NCBI RefSeq assembly: GCF_022965805.1
Contig: NC_133114.1
Coordinates: 8,948,261-9,012,260 of the forward strand
Reading direction: 5' to 3'
DNA length: 64,000 bases
Source: Primulina eburnea
Taxonomy: Eukaryota > Streptophyta > Magnoliopsida > Lamiales > Gesneriaceae
Positions 43,022 through 53,809 of this stretch are shown here, piece after piece (the stretch's first letter is position 1; each line of letters begins with the position of its first letter). The translations under genes and the position numbers were made by a program. The notes beneath the pieces are model-generated. The model did no database searches, had not been told where the DNA came from, and saw nothing but the letters and a program-made list of their open reading frames with translations.

Positions 43022-45522
43022 GAACATTTTTGGAACAATCCTCACAGGACATCTATCCCAAAGAACTTCAGGATTTCTACTCCACCGGCATGGTTGATTC
43101 TGAGGATAACATTAATTCTACTGTCAATGGTCAGTTGCTGACCATCTCTGAAGACTCTCTTGGGGAATTATTTTCTTTACCCTCTGATGGTTTGGCACAA
43201 ATTTCGGATGTTAAAGCATCTGATATTGAAGAGATGCAAACCCTTCTCTCTGCTGATGGACGGAAGATTAAGGTTTCCGATCCTAAGAAGGAACTGAAGC
43301 ATGAAGTTCAGTTGCTTGCTGATGTAGTTGCTAAAGGGATTTTGGCAAAATATGGATCATTTGCTGCTCTCACCTTGGAGAAATTTCAAGCCATTTCTTT
43401 TATTATGGCTGATCGCAAACTCAACTGGAAGCACCTTATCTTTAACACTCTGAAGAATATGTTTCTGTCTTCAAAACAGTCCAAGGGTTTTGCTGTACAA
43501 ATCAGTTATCTGTTGAAAGTGAAAGGATTAGTGGCTGATGATTCTGAAAGGTCATCGAAATTTAAGGTGTTCAATGTAAAGAACAAGATGCCACTCAAAA
43601 CCAAAATGGACATAACTCCTGCTCAGTTAGTGCAAATCAAACAGGAGATTGGGACTCAGTTAGCAGCTCTTAAATCAGTTAAGAAGGACAAAACGTTGGC
43701 TCAACTGAAGGTCGCCAAAAGAAAATTAGTGTTGAGTGCATCTGAGTCAGAGAAGACTCCATCCCCTCAGATTGCAAAGAAACCAAGAACCCAAAGGGTT
43801 AAAACAACTTCGGAGGTATCCATTCCTACTGATGCGATGATTTCTACAACTGATGAGCAGCCTATAGAAGCAGTTCCTCTGCAGATCATTCCAAAAGAAG
43901 CTACAATTGGTACCAAAAAGGAATCAGTTAGGATCAAATCTCCTCTGATTTAGATCTCTCGTCCTACTGGTGTGGCACCTGCTAGACCTAAAGGCATAAA
44001 ATTTGTAGAGCAGGTGGAATCTACTCGAACAGGATTGGAAATTCCTCACATCCTGAGTACTGATAAAGGGAAAGGGAAGTTGATTGAAGAGCCCAGACCC
44101 TCCAACCCAATTCAGACTCATATTGACCTTGTATGGGCAAAGGTTAACAGTTTTGCTGCTTCAAAAATTAAGTTATATGATGCTTGGACAGCCTATCGCA
44201 CTGAAGTTTTTGCCAAGCAATTGAAGAAGAAGTCCGAGCTGAGCAAATTCATAAAACTGGAGGCCTTTGTCCTCAGGACAGTCAAAGCTGCCTCAATTGC
44301 TCAAGCTATGGAGAGGAAGAGTTATCTATTTGATCAGACAAGAGCGAAGAAGTTGGCTCAAATTGTTGCCAAGTTGAAGACCAACTACTTACCTACAAGC
44401 CCTACTGCCTACGCTGATCAAGCTGTAATTACTCAGCTAGACACTGATCTTATAGGGCTACTATCTCGAATCAAGTTTTGGGAATTGAATCAAGAATTGG
44501 TTCTCCATCAAGGAGATTCAGATGATGACGACGAGGAAATATTTGAAGAAGCATCCTCTGACAAAACAGAACCATCATCAGCTTTAGTCATTGTTCCAAC
44601 TGAAGAGCCAGTTAATGATAAGCCTCTTTCACCTCCTGGTGAACAACAACTGTATACTGAAGCTGAGCTCTCTTTCGCACACATTGATGAAGTTATTCAG
44701 GCCGTTGTGGAAGAATCCCAGATTAGTGCACCCGTTTCTGACAAAGTTGATCACTCTGCTGATCAAATCAATCCAGAGGTCACTTTTCCTTCAGAAGAAC
44801 CTGTTAAGCCAGATCCATCTACTGATCAGGTTATCCCAACTGATGTGCCAGTTGATTCAATCGATCACCCTTTAGAGGCACCAGTTTCAGTTTTGTCACC
44901 ATTTGCTGAACCAAATCCTCCTTCACCACCTCGGGATCAAGGAGAAATCACTGCTGCTGATACTTCAGTTCGAGATGCTGCTGAAACAATCTCAGCTGAT
45001 CAAGCCTTGATAATTTCTGAACTTACTACAAGTGAACCAAGCACTTCTCGACAGTCTCATCCTCCATCTTCATCAGATTTTGATCTTATTTTTGAAGAAG
45101 TTCAGCATATGCAGGACAGAATGAGTCAAATGATTACTGCCATCTCCAAGATTCAAAATACGCAATTATCGCATACTCTGAAGTTGGACGATAATCAGCA
45201 GTCTTTACAAAAGCTGAAGGATATAAAATCTGCTGTTACCGCTCTTTCATTTGCAGTTAAAGATATTCAGAAAAATAGAGGAATTTTTTCAAGTCTGACT
45301 GCCACTCAAGACTCTATTAACCAACGGGTCGACAGTGTGGAGTCACTTGTATCAAGAAAAATCGAACTGCTAAAAGTCACTATGTATACTGCTATCGATA
45401 TAATTTCATCCTCTGTCAAGCTCCTTTCTACTGACGTTCGGAATCTATCTCTCAAGATGGAGCTGTTTGACAAAAAGGGGGAAGAGATCAAGGAGATCTT
45501 AGAACAGCAGAAGAAACAATAA
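43022..45522 (+). pseudogene. Third SIRE ORF, main part
   Basis: It continues the frame cut at 38946. The open frame can also be read from an ATG inside the nested LTR (42976), which is an artefact of the insertion. One in-frame TAG (43951-43953) splits it; otherwise it is open to 45522, about 870 codons in all. The N-terminal part (YPKELQDFYSTGMV, NGQLLTISEDSLGELFSLP) resembles the plant transposon-protein domain often found in such ORFs. The middle is acidic and Pro/Ser-rich (DSDDDDEEIFEEASS), and the last 150 residues look like a coiled coil (MQDRMSQMITAISKIQNTQ). No signal peptide or membrane span is visible, so an envelope role is not supported. Confidence 0.7.
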
Positions 45523-45657
45523 GAGCAGTATCTATTGTATTTATTTGAAGAAATGTGAATTCAGTTGATTCAGTTAATCGACATCTTATTTTATCTACTT
45601 TGAATTCAATCAAGTATCTCTTACTATAGTTTTGTCAAACACCATAAAGTGTGAAAT

Positions 45658-46609
45658 TGTTGGAAACGAAATTCCGGCGTTTGACAAAAGATTTACAAAC
45701 TGAATCCAGCAACTGAATTTGTTTAACTGATCGACGTAACTGAACATGTCATCAGTCAACTGATCGCTACAACTGAAGTCTATTCCATCGTAAACTGATC
45801 TTTACCAGCTGATCTCTCAGCTGTACACATCATCAGTTGAAAGCGACAACCGAAAAATAGTACAGCTATCTGCAACTGGTAGTGGCTCGCCGCATTTTAG
45901 AATGAACAGTGTACGATTGTCAGAATATATAGACGTGGCAATAAACGGTTAGAATATTCAAATATCTTTAATGTGACAGTTGAGAGGGAAGCCTATAAAT
46001 AGTCGAAGACAGCAGCTGAAGAACATCCGACTCTCAGTTATCTTATCTTAGTTGCTGTTACGCTGCAAAAATATCCACTTACATTCAGAAATCAAAGCTC
46101 ACGCTTATCAGTTATATCAGTAGTATTCTAGACTACGCTCTGGAGCTTATATAGCACTTTGTAATCGATTGATAGATTTTCTAAGTTGTGCTAAGATCAG
46201 TTACGATCTGTAAAAGTGTTGTATACTAAGAGTTTCAGTATTGGCAAAGTGATAAGTCCAAACTGAAGTGGGTCAGTACACCTTTTTGTATTTGATCAAA
46301 GTCTTTTAGTGAATATCTTATCTTCGTGATAGAAGGGGTGACGTAGGAGTTATTCAAGTCTCCGAACATCCAGAAATAAATTGTGGTGTTATTACTTTCA
46401 GTTATCATTTTCAGTTAGATGCTCTATCTTTCAGTCAGTTAGTTTTCCGCAACTGTTTATTCAGTTTAACTGATTGTTATTGACCGACGGGATATTTAGA
46501 TTCAGTTTGTAACACAACTGAAATCAGTTTGTCGAAGAATAATTTTAATTGAGCAGTGTTTATTCAACCCCCTTCTAAACACTCTTCACCCGATTCACCG
46601 ATCATTTCA
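45658..46609 (+). repeat. 3' LTR of the SIRE element
   Basis: 952 bp, TGTTGGAAACG...CATTTCA, followed by the CACTC target duplication. Its TATA box is at 45994-46001. Confidence 0.93.
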
Positions 46610-46614
46610 CACTC

Positions 46615-47278
46615 ACTTGGGAGCAATTCAAGAACATTTTCTATGAAAAGTATTTTACTGCCGACGTCTACATTTATGACTCTCCATCAGGGAAACACAA
46701 CTGTGGCTGAGTTTTTTAGGAGATTTGATAGGGGTTGTCACTTTGTACCCCTTATTGCTAGGGATGCTGCTGAGAAATTAAGGCACTTTATGGATGGCCT
46801 TCGACTTACCATACGTCGTGATGTGATGATGATGCGACCGGCAGATTATGCAATTGCCATTGCTTGTGCATTCCAAGCTGAGCAAGCCTTGAAATATATT
46901 GATTTTGAGATGCAGTGCAAGAGACACCAACACCAGCAAAGCTCTCAGCCAGTCAGAAGGCAATTTACGAGACCTATGAAATCTCAAGGGCAACAAAAGC
47001 CCCAAGGACAATGGAAGAAGCCAGGACAGCAAAAACTACCACCGCCTGGAGCACCAAAACCTGAAGACAGACCATTATGCAAAGAATGCAATCGCTTACA
47101 CTATGACAGATGCATGTGGGAATCATCTAGGTGCTTCATATGCAAGGAAGAGAGACATAAAGCTGCTGATTACCTGAAGAAGAGAGAACCCACTATGGAC
47201 AGAGATTATGTGATGAATGCTGACGAAGCTAAGGAGGAGCCAGACACGAATCTAATTACTGGTAACCTAGTTTTTTAA
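46615..47278 (+). pseudogene. gag: Gypsy gag, C-terminal part
   Basis: It resumes the gag cut at 29252. LTWEQFKNIFYEKYFTAD reads up to about 46670, then a frameshift leads to FMTLHQGNTTVAEFFRRFDRG and LRLTIRRDVMMMRPADYAIA. A Gln-rich stretch and a zinc-finger region (CKECNRLHYDRC, then CFICKEERHKAADY with the last Cys lost) follow. It ends at a TAA at 47276. The part of the open frame left of 46615 is LTR sequence. Confidence 0.8.
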
Positions 47279-48740
47279 CGTGTTTATATTGCATTTATTG
47301 CATGAAATATTAAATTGGCTATGAGAATTGATTGAAATAATGAAGAACATAGAAGAAATTAGGTTGCATGCTCTACTATCATTGGATTTAAGGAATAAAT
47401 TAAATCCAAATAAGAATTTAAAGGTTTAAATTTGAGAAAAATCGAGAATAAAGGCATGCATTATATTTTCGAAAATCTATGGGGGTCGAATTGAAAATTC
47501 GATGATGCGATCATGGTAGGCCAAGCTCCGAGGAAAGCATGGGATCCATTAGAGTTGCCTGAGGGAGCAATCACGAGAGGACGACTAAAGAAATTCAAAG
47601 AGGCATTACAAGGAGTAATGAGCACTAAATAAGGGTTTACGAGTAAGGTGCAAAGTTCCGAAGGGCTCGTGATGCAGGGGAGTACATTTGGGGACCAAAG
47701 GAAAATTATTCAAGCAATAATTGAGGAAGCTTCCCGAATACCATTATCAGGAAAACTTCAGTGTACACGGATCCCACCCCAGAACTGTACCCAGGGTCCG
47801 TGTCAATTATCCTCGAAAATGAGAATTACAGTGCCTACACGGATCCCACTCCGGACCGATACACGGGTTCTGTGTCCTTTGATGTATTTGGCGGATATTT
47901 TATGTTTGAGATAATTTAGGAAGTTATCTTTTCATATCTTTTGATTTGATATGTATATTTGGGAGAATTTTGAACATCTTGGATATAATTTGAAGATTGA
48001 ATTAATTTGTTCTTGAGTTTTCTCTCAAACAATTAAAGCTTTTGCTTTGTTTTCAAAATCAAACTTATCAAAGTTTTACTTTGTAGCGTTTGTCGATCGT
48101 TCTTACGCGGATTGTCAAAGACGGGTTCTTTGAAGGTTCGTTAGAGTGACAATTGTTTTATTGTGGTTATTTGTTGCTAAAATTTCATAGTTTAGAGGTG
48201 AAAATCACGCACACACTTAATTCGAATAATCGGGACACAACAACGATCCTGTTCGCCATAGAATTGAGGGCGCGATTCTACTTTAATCTTGTTTGCTTTT
48301 TATTCGTACGAGGATCCACATAATTCGAACTTAAGGGGCTTAATTGCACATATCCGAAATTTTTAGGGGCTAATCCGAATTTTTCAATGAACCAAGGACT
48401 GAAATTGAGATAATTCGAAAATTCTAGAATGGATAGGGAAGTTTCAAAAAATTCAGAGACTATTGCAAATTTTAAAAACTAGGGGCTATTCCGCAATTTC
48501 TGAAATTCTAAGGGTTAAAACAATAAATCCTGAAAGTTTAGGTGCTAATTTGATGGAACTCGAAATTTATGGGGTTAAGATGTGAATTTTTCGAAAATTT
48601 TGAGGGATAATTGGAAAAATTCGAAACTTTTAGGGATGAAAAAACAATTTTTGGAAACTTGAGGGGTTAAAATAAAATTTTTTCGAGAAGTACTAGGGTC
48701 CAAGCATTTAATTTTCAAAAAATTTGGGAAATAATGGTAG
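47279..48740 (+). other. Retrotransposon debris: Gypsy pol C-terminus and LTR-like tail
   Basis: A short reading (about 47515-47631: APRKAWDPLELPEGAITRG, then RLKKFKEALQGVMSTK, stop) resembles the post-integrase tail of some plant Gypsy polyproteins. After it comes LTR-like DNA (GATTGTCAAAGACGGGTTC near 48110). From 48300 to 48735 an imperfect repeat of roughly 30-40 bp (AGGGGCTAATT...CGAAAATTTT) runs to the next LTR. No intact gene. Confidence 0.45.
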
Positions 48741-50345
48741 TGTGACACCTCGACCCGTTTACAATAAAAATACAGCGGAATTTAAAATTTTCAATTGAAG
48801 GATGGAAGGATTACAATTTCATAGCATAAAATCATTTACAAAATATTTGCAACCAAAATAAATACATGATCATTCAAATGATATAACAACAAAAATAACA
48901 TATCATTCCTATGATCATGTACCAAAATATCAACAAAATAACATCTTCCTTCCTTCCAACTCTATATGCATATGACCCCGATCCACGATCACTGTCCTGG
49001 TCCGTCGCTCTTAGCTGCATCACATTAAATAACTGAAATGAGTATAAAACTCAGCAAGTGGAACTCTTACATAGCAATGAACATATCATACTCTGCAAAT
49101 CATAGCTTTAAAAACATAAATACCATCAACACTGAAATAAATATCATAGCAATAGCATAGCAATAGGATGGTATTTCTTTTTACTCTGGTTGGATTGATA
49201 TCAATAGTAACTCTGTCTGTGGTGCTCGTATCCCATCGATATAAATCGACAACTCTGAGGGATATAAGCCTATGGTCGTTGATCAACTAATTGCATGCAA
49301 TCTCTGACTATGTATCTATCAATCTATAAAACATTTGAATTATCTCTCTTTGACATTTATCAAACACTTTGGAAACTATACTCTTTGTATTCCCTTTTCA
49401 ATACAATTGAGACATACAATGCCTCCAATAGATATACAAGTGAATAAATACATAATTATGAAGCCAATGAAGGGAATAACACATTAAAATCTTTGAAATA
49501 CAATACATATACATCATGTGAGCACAAGAAGGAGATTCCACTTACAAACCACTAGAACACTTGAATCTAACTCCTTGGTTGAAATCCTACAACAATAATC
49601 CATAAATAACACCATCATCAACTCAATAATCAAGAACCCATGCCAAATAATCCATAAATCCAACAACTACAACAAACCCAATTCATCTCTCCTCCAAAAC
49701 CAAGAAATAACAACACCAAAAGCTTACCTTAGCTTCTTAGAGCAACCAAGAACCTCGATCTCAACTCGAAAATCCAACTAGAAGCTTGAATCAAAGATGG
49801 GAAGTGAAAGAAATGAGGGAAAACCCTTGTCTCCAAGAGAAAATTCGAAAATGGAGAGGAAAGAAATGGGGAAAAGTGAAGTCAACTCACCCAAAAAGCA
49901 CTTAAAATCTCGACCATACCTCTACTGTTCATCACCGCGGGTGCGCTCCACCAAGCACCGCGGGTGCACTGAGCTCATGGCCTCCCATCCAAAAATCCAT
50001 GCTCGACGACCGCGGGTGCGGTCCTGCAATTACCGCGGGTGCGGTGAATCCACGGCAAAACCAACAAAATCCAAGAATTACGACCGCGGGTGCGGTCCTT
50101 ACACTAAGCACGGGTGCGGTGCTGTCACGGCAGAAACAAAATCTCAAGCAACTAAAATCTAACCGAAACGCTGATACAAAACAACCACCAACCATGAACA
50201 TCAAAAACACCACAAAACCAGAATAATCAACCATACTATAGCCCATAATCACAACTTTTAACATCATCACTAATCTTAACTTAATCAATAAATCCATAAC
50301 ATACGAAAACTTAAACCGTACCGTACACCGGGCTCGGCTATTACA
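48741..50345 (-). repeat. 3' LTR of the minus-strand chromovirus
   Basis: 1605 bp; minus strand TGTAATAGCCGAGCCC...GTGTCACA. A polypurine tract adjoins it at 50346-50358. It contains an array of CCGCGGGTGCGGT units (49936-50125). Confidence 0.92.
49936..50125 (-). repeat. CCGCGGGTGCGGT motif array in the LTR
   Basis: Seven copies or near copies of CCGCGGGTGC(G/A) separated by 20-40 bp, in an otherwise AT-rich LTR. The CCGCGG core is itself palindromic. Confidence 0.75.
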
Positions 50346-50381
50346 ATCTCCCCTCCTTAGAAGAATTTCGTCCTCGAAATT
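50346..50381 (-). other. Polypurine tract and AATTTCG-AGGA-CGAAATT palindrome
   Basis: On the minus strand the palindrome (50364-50381) is followed by AAGGAGGGGAGAT and the LTR, as in three other Gypsy elements here. Confidence 0.8.
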
Positions 50382-50385
50382 GACG

Positions 50386-53300
50386 TCACTGCACGAACAA
50401 CTCAGGATACTTCTCTCTCATCTCATCCTCTGGTTCCCACGTGGCCTCTTCGATCAAATGATTCCTCCAAAGAACTTTAACGATGCCGATCTCTTTGTTC
50501 CTTAAAACTTTAACTTTGCGGTCCAGAATCTGAACCGAAATCTCTTGGTACGTCAAATTCGGCGTCAAGTCCAATGGCTCGTGGCGAAGAACATGGGAAG
50601 GATTCGCAATATACTTCCTGAGCATCAATACGTGAAAAACATTGTGGACTCTGTCAAGATCTGGCGGTAAGGCTAATCTGTAGGCTCGATCACCAACTCT
50701 ATCCAAGATCTCAAAGGGGCCAATAAATCTCGGACTCAACTTGCCCTTCTTGCCAAACCGCATCACACCTTTGAGAGGTGCTATCTTCAGAAACACGTGA
50801 TCGCCAACCTCAAACTGCAAAGGTCTACGATGTACATCTGCATAGCTCTTCTGTCTCGACTGTGCAGTCTTCATCCTTTCACGGATAACAGAAACAACAT
50901 CCGCAGTCTGTTGGACCAACTCTGGACCCAACATCTTCCTCTCACCAACCTCATCCCAATACAAACAAGATCTACACTTCCTGCCATAAAGTGCCTCATA
51001 CGGTGCCATCCCAATCGTCGCTTGGTAGCTATTGTTGTACGTGAACTCAACAAGAGGCAATTTAGAATCCCAGCTACCAGCATAATCAATAGTGCAAGCT
51101 CTGAGCATATCCTCTAGAATCTGAATGACTCTCTCTGATTGACCGTCGCTCTGAGGGTGATATGCTATACTGAAAGCTAACCGTGAGCCCATAGCTCTGT
51201 GCAAACTCTTCCAAAACTCTGAGGTAAATCTAGGGTCACGATCAGACACAATCGACACAGGGACACCGTGAAGTCTAACAATCTCTGCTATGTAATCCTC
51301 GACATACTGGTTCATGGAATACGTCATCTTGACTGGAAGAAAGTGCGCTGACTTGGTCAATCGATCGACAATAACCCAAATGGAATTGAAACCCTTCTGC
51401 GTCCTGGGAAGACCAGTCACGAAATCCATCGTAATATGCTCCCACTTCCACTGAGGAATTGGCAATGACAACAATGTCCCAGCAGGTCTCTGGTGCTCAA
51501 TCTTCACCTGCTGACAAGTTAGGCACTGAGAAATAAACAGGGCAATATCTTTCTTCATACCTGGCCACCAGTAGAGTCTACGAAGATCCTGATACATTTT
51601 GGTGCTGCCTGGATGTATCGAATATGGCGCGGTATGAGCCTCTGTCAAGACGTCTCGCCGAATATCATCACCAACAGGAACGCAAATACGGCCTCTAAAA
51701 GTCACCAAACTATCTCCATTCAATCCAAACTCTGAGTTACCTCTCTCCTCTGCTCTAGCTCTCAACTCTGACAACTGAACATCAACAGTCTGCTCTCTAC
51801 GGATCCGGTCCGTCAAAGTAGCCCGAATGACCAACGCTGAAAAGCGAGCAATGGTTCCCGGAACTACCAAAGAAATCTCCTCTCGCTGCAAGTCCAACAA
51901 CAACGGCTTCTGAATCAAAGAACTCAAGGAAGAACTCGAATTACGGCTCAAAGCGTCTGCTACAACATTCGCTTTCCATGGGTGGTAACTGATAGTTACA
52001 TCATAGTCTTTGACAAGCTCTAACCACCTCCTCTGCCGCATATTGAGCTCTTTCTGGGAAAACAGATACTTAAACTCTTGTGGTCCATGAAGATCTCACA
52101 CTTTTCGCCATATAAGTAGTGTCTCCATATCTTCAAGGCGAAAACCACAGCTGCTAGCTCCAAATAATGCGTCGGATAATTCTTCCTATAGTCTTTCAAC
52201 TGGCGAGAAGCATAGGCTATGACCTTACCTCTCTGCATCAGTACTGCACCAAGACCCTTCTTCGACGCATCGGTATACACAACAAAATCCTCTGAACTAC
52301 TGGGCAATGAAAGAACAGGAGATGTCGTCAACTTATCCTTCAACTCTTGAAATGCACTCTGGCAATCATTGGACCACTCGAACTTCACAGTCTTCCTCGT
52401 CAGATTGGTCAATGGCAAGGAAATCTTGGAAAAATCTGAAATAAAGCGACGATAATAACCCGCCAAACCAAGGAAACTGCGTACCTCTGATACAGTAGTA
52501 GGAATAGGCCACCTCTGAATCGCCTCTATCTTCACTGGATCAACAGCTATGCCATCCTTCGAAACAACATGGCCTAGAAAAGAAATCTGTTCCAACCAAA
52601 ACTCACACTTCTTCAACTTAGAAAACAGTCTCCTCTCTCTCAACAACTGAAGAACCACTCTAAGATGCTCTGCATGAAGCTCTCTGGTCATGGAATAGAT
52701 CAAAATGTCGTCGATGAAAACAATGACGAAGCTATCCAAATAAGGCTTGAATACACGGTTCATCAGGTCCATGAAGACCGAAGGAGCATTGGTCAGACCA
52801 AAAGACATCACAAGAAACTCATAATGACCATACCTGGTCCTGAACGCTGTCTTAGGGATATCAGACTCCCTAACCTTCAACTGATAGTAGCCAGACCGAA
52901 GATCAATCTTCGAAAATACAGTAGCACCCTGAAGTTGGTCAAATAGATCGTCAATCCGTGGCAACGGATACTTGTTCTTGATGGTCACTTTGTTGAGCTC
53001 CCTATAATCGATACACAGCCGCAAAGACCCATCTTTCTTCTTGACAAACAGAACCGGAGCTCCCCAAGGCGAAGAACTCGGACGAATAAAACCCTTGTCC
53101 AAAAGATCCTGCAACTGCGTCTTCAACTCCTTCATCTCGGTAGAGCCATTCGGTACGGGGCCTTAGAAATAGGAACCGTACCTGGAACCAGATCAATCAC
53201 AAACTCAACGTCCCTATCCGGCGGCAAACCCGGCACATCATCCTCAAACACATCAGCAAACTCCCTCACAACATCGATATCATCTATATTCAACTTAATC

Positions 53301-53809
53301 ATTCTATCCACATCCACAATAGAAGCCAGAAATACATCACAACCTCTACACATCAACTTCTCAGCCTCAAGACAAGATATAAAAGGAAGGACCAGCGAAG
53401 TACCTGCACTGGCGAGCATACCTTCCATATTGCCATCATCTGCAAAAGTCACCGTCTTAGCAACGCAATCAATCACTGCACGATAGGTCGATAGCCAATC
53501 CATGCCAAGAATAACATCGAATGCAACCATAGGGATAACAATCAAATCAGCAAAAACAACTCGCTCCTCAATACGAACAGGGCACGCATACACAATAGAC
53601 GTCGGGCACAACACGTCTCTCGAAGGCAAAACAACATTGAACTGGAGGGGAATAACAGAAGGAACTATATCCAACGATCTCAAAAACAATTCAGACATAA
53701 AAGAATGAGTAGCACCAGTATCAATCAAAGTCGTAGCTACTCTGCCTGAAATTAAAATAGCGCTAGAGATCACAGAAGAATCATGGTTTATACCTTCCTT
53801 GGTCATCGC
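50386..53809 (-). pseudogene. pol: Chromovirus pol (protease, RT, RNase H, integrase, chromodomain), two frameshifts
   Basis: Three minus-strand pieces. Protease 53132-53806: TLIDTGATHSFMSELF, GMDWLSTYRAVIDC. RT and RNase H start 52020-53135: [45 protein letters not shown]. RNase H end, integrase and chromodomain 50386-52041: VVADALSRN, zinc domain H..H..CLTCQQVK, core D (MDFVTGLP), D (VSDRDPRFTSEFW), E (GQSERVIQILEDML), HNVFHVLMLRKY, then RNHLIEEATWEPEDEM. Single-base losses near 53150 and near 52070 break the frame. All domains are otherwise well preserved, including the catalytic residues. Confidence 0.93.

Larger units (their letters stand above)
31413..46609 (+). mobile_element. Complete SIRE-type Ty1/Copia retrotransposon (15.2 kb with nested insertion), TSD CACTC
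   Basis: Both LTRs are 952 bp and the target duplication CACTC is perfect (31408-31412, 46610-46614). Order: LTR, primer-binding site, gag, pol (protease-integrase-RT-RNase H), an antisense ORF, a third sense ORF interrupted by a gag-only Gypsy element, LTR. Without the nested insertion it is about 11.1 kb, a size typical of Sireviruses, which carry an extra ORF after pol. The LTRs differ at roughly 20 positions by eye, so it is not brand new. Confidence 0.93.
26652..48740 (+). mobile_element. Degraded Gypsy element hosting a solo LTR and a SIRE element
   Basis: A primer-binding site at 28599 and a gag start at 28887 define the orientation. The gag reading continues 28887-29252, then 31398-31412, then 46615-47278 once the two inserted elements are skipped. 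No protease, RT or integrase core is present. Both outer boundaries are uncertain: no matching 3' LTR was found, and the left limit is simply the CACTA edge. Confidence 0.6.

Noticed and set aside
42976..43026. An ATG in the nested LTR that reads in frame into the third SIRE ORF
   Set aside because: It is a by-product of the insertion; the original start is at 38821 and there is no sign that the chimera is used.
38821..45522. Calling the third SIRE ORF an envelope gene
   Set aside because: Only its position suggests it; no signal peptide, membrane span or glycoprotein motif can be seen.
49797..50297. 121-aa open frames on both strands at the right part of an LTR
   Set aside because: They arise from the GC-rich CCGCGGGTGC repeats, which lack stops; not coding.
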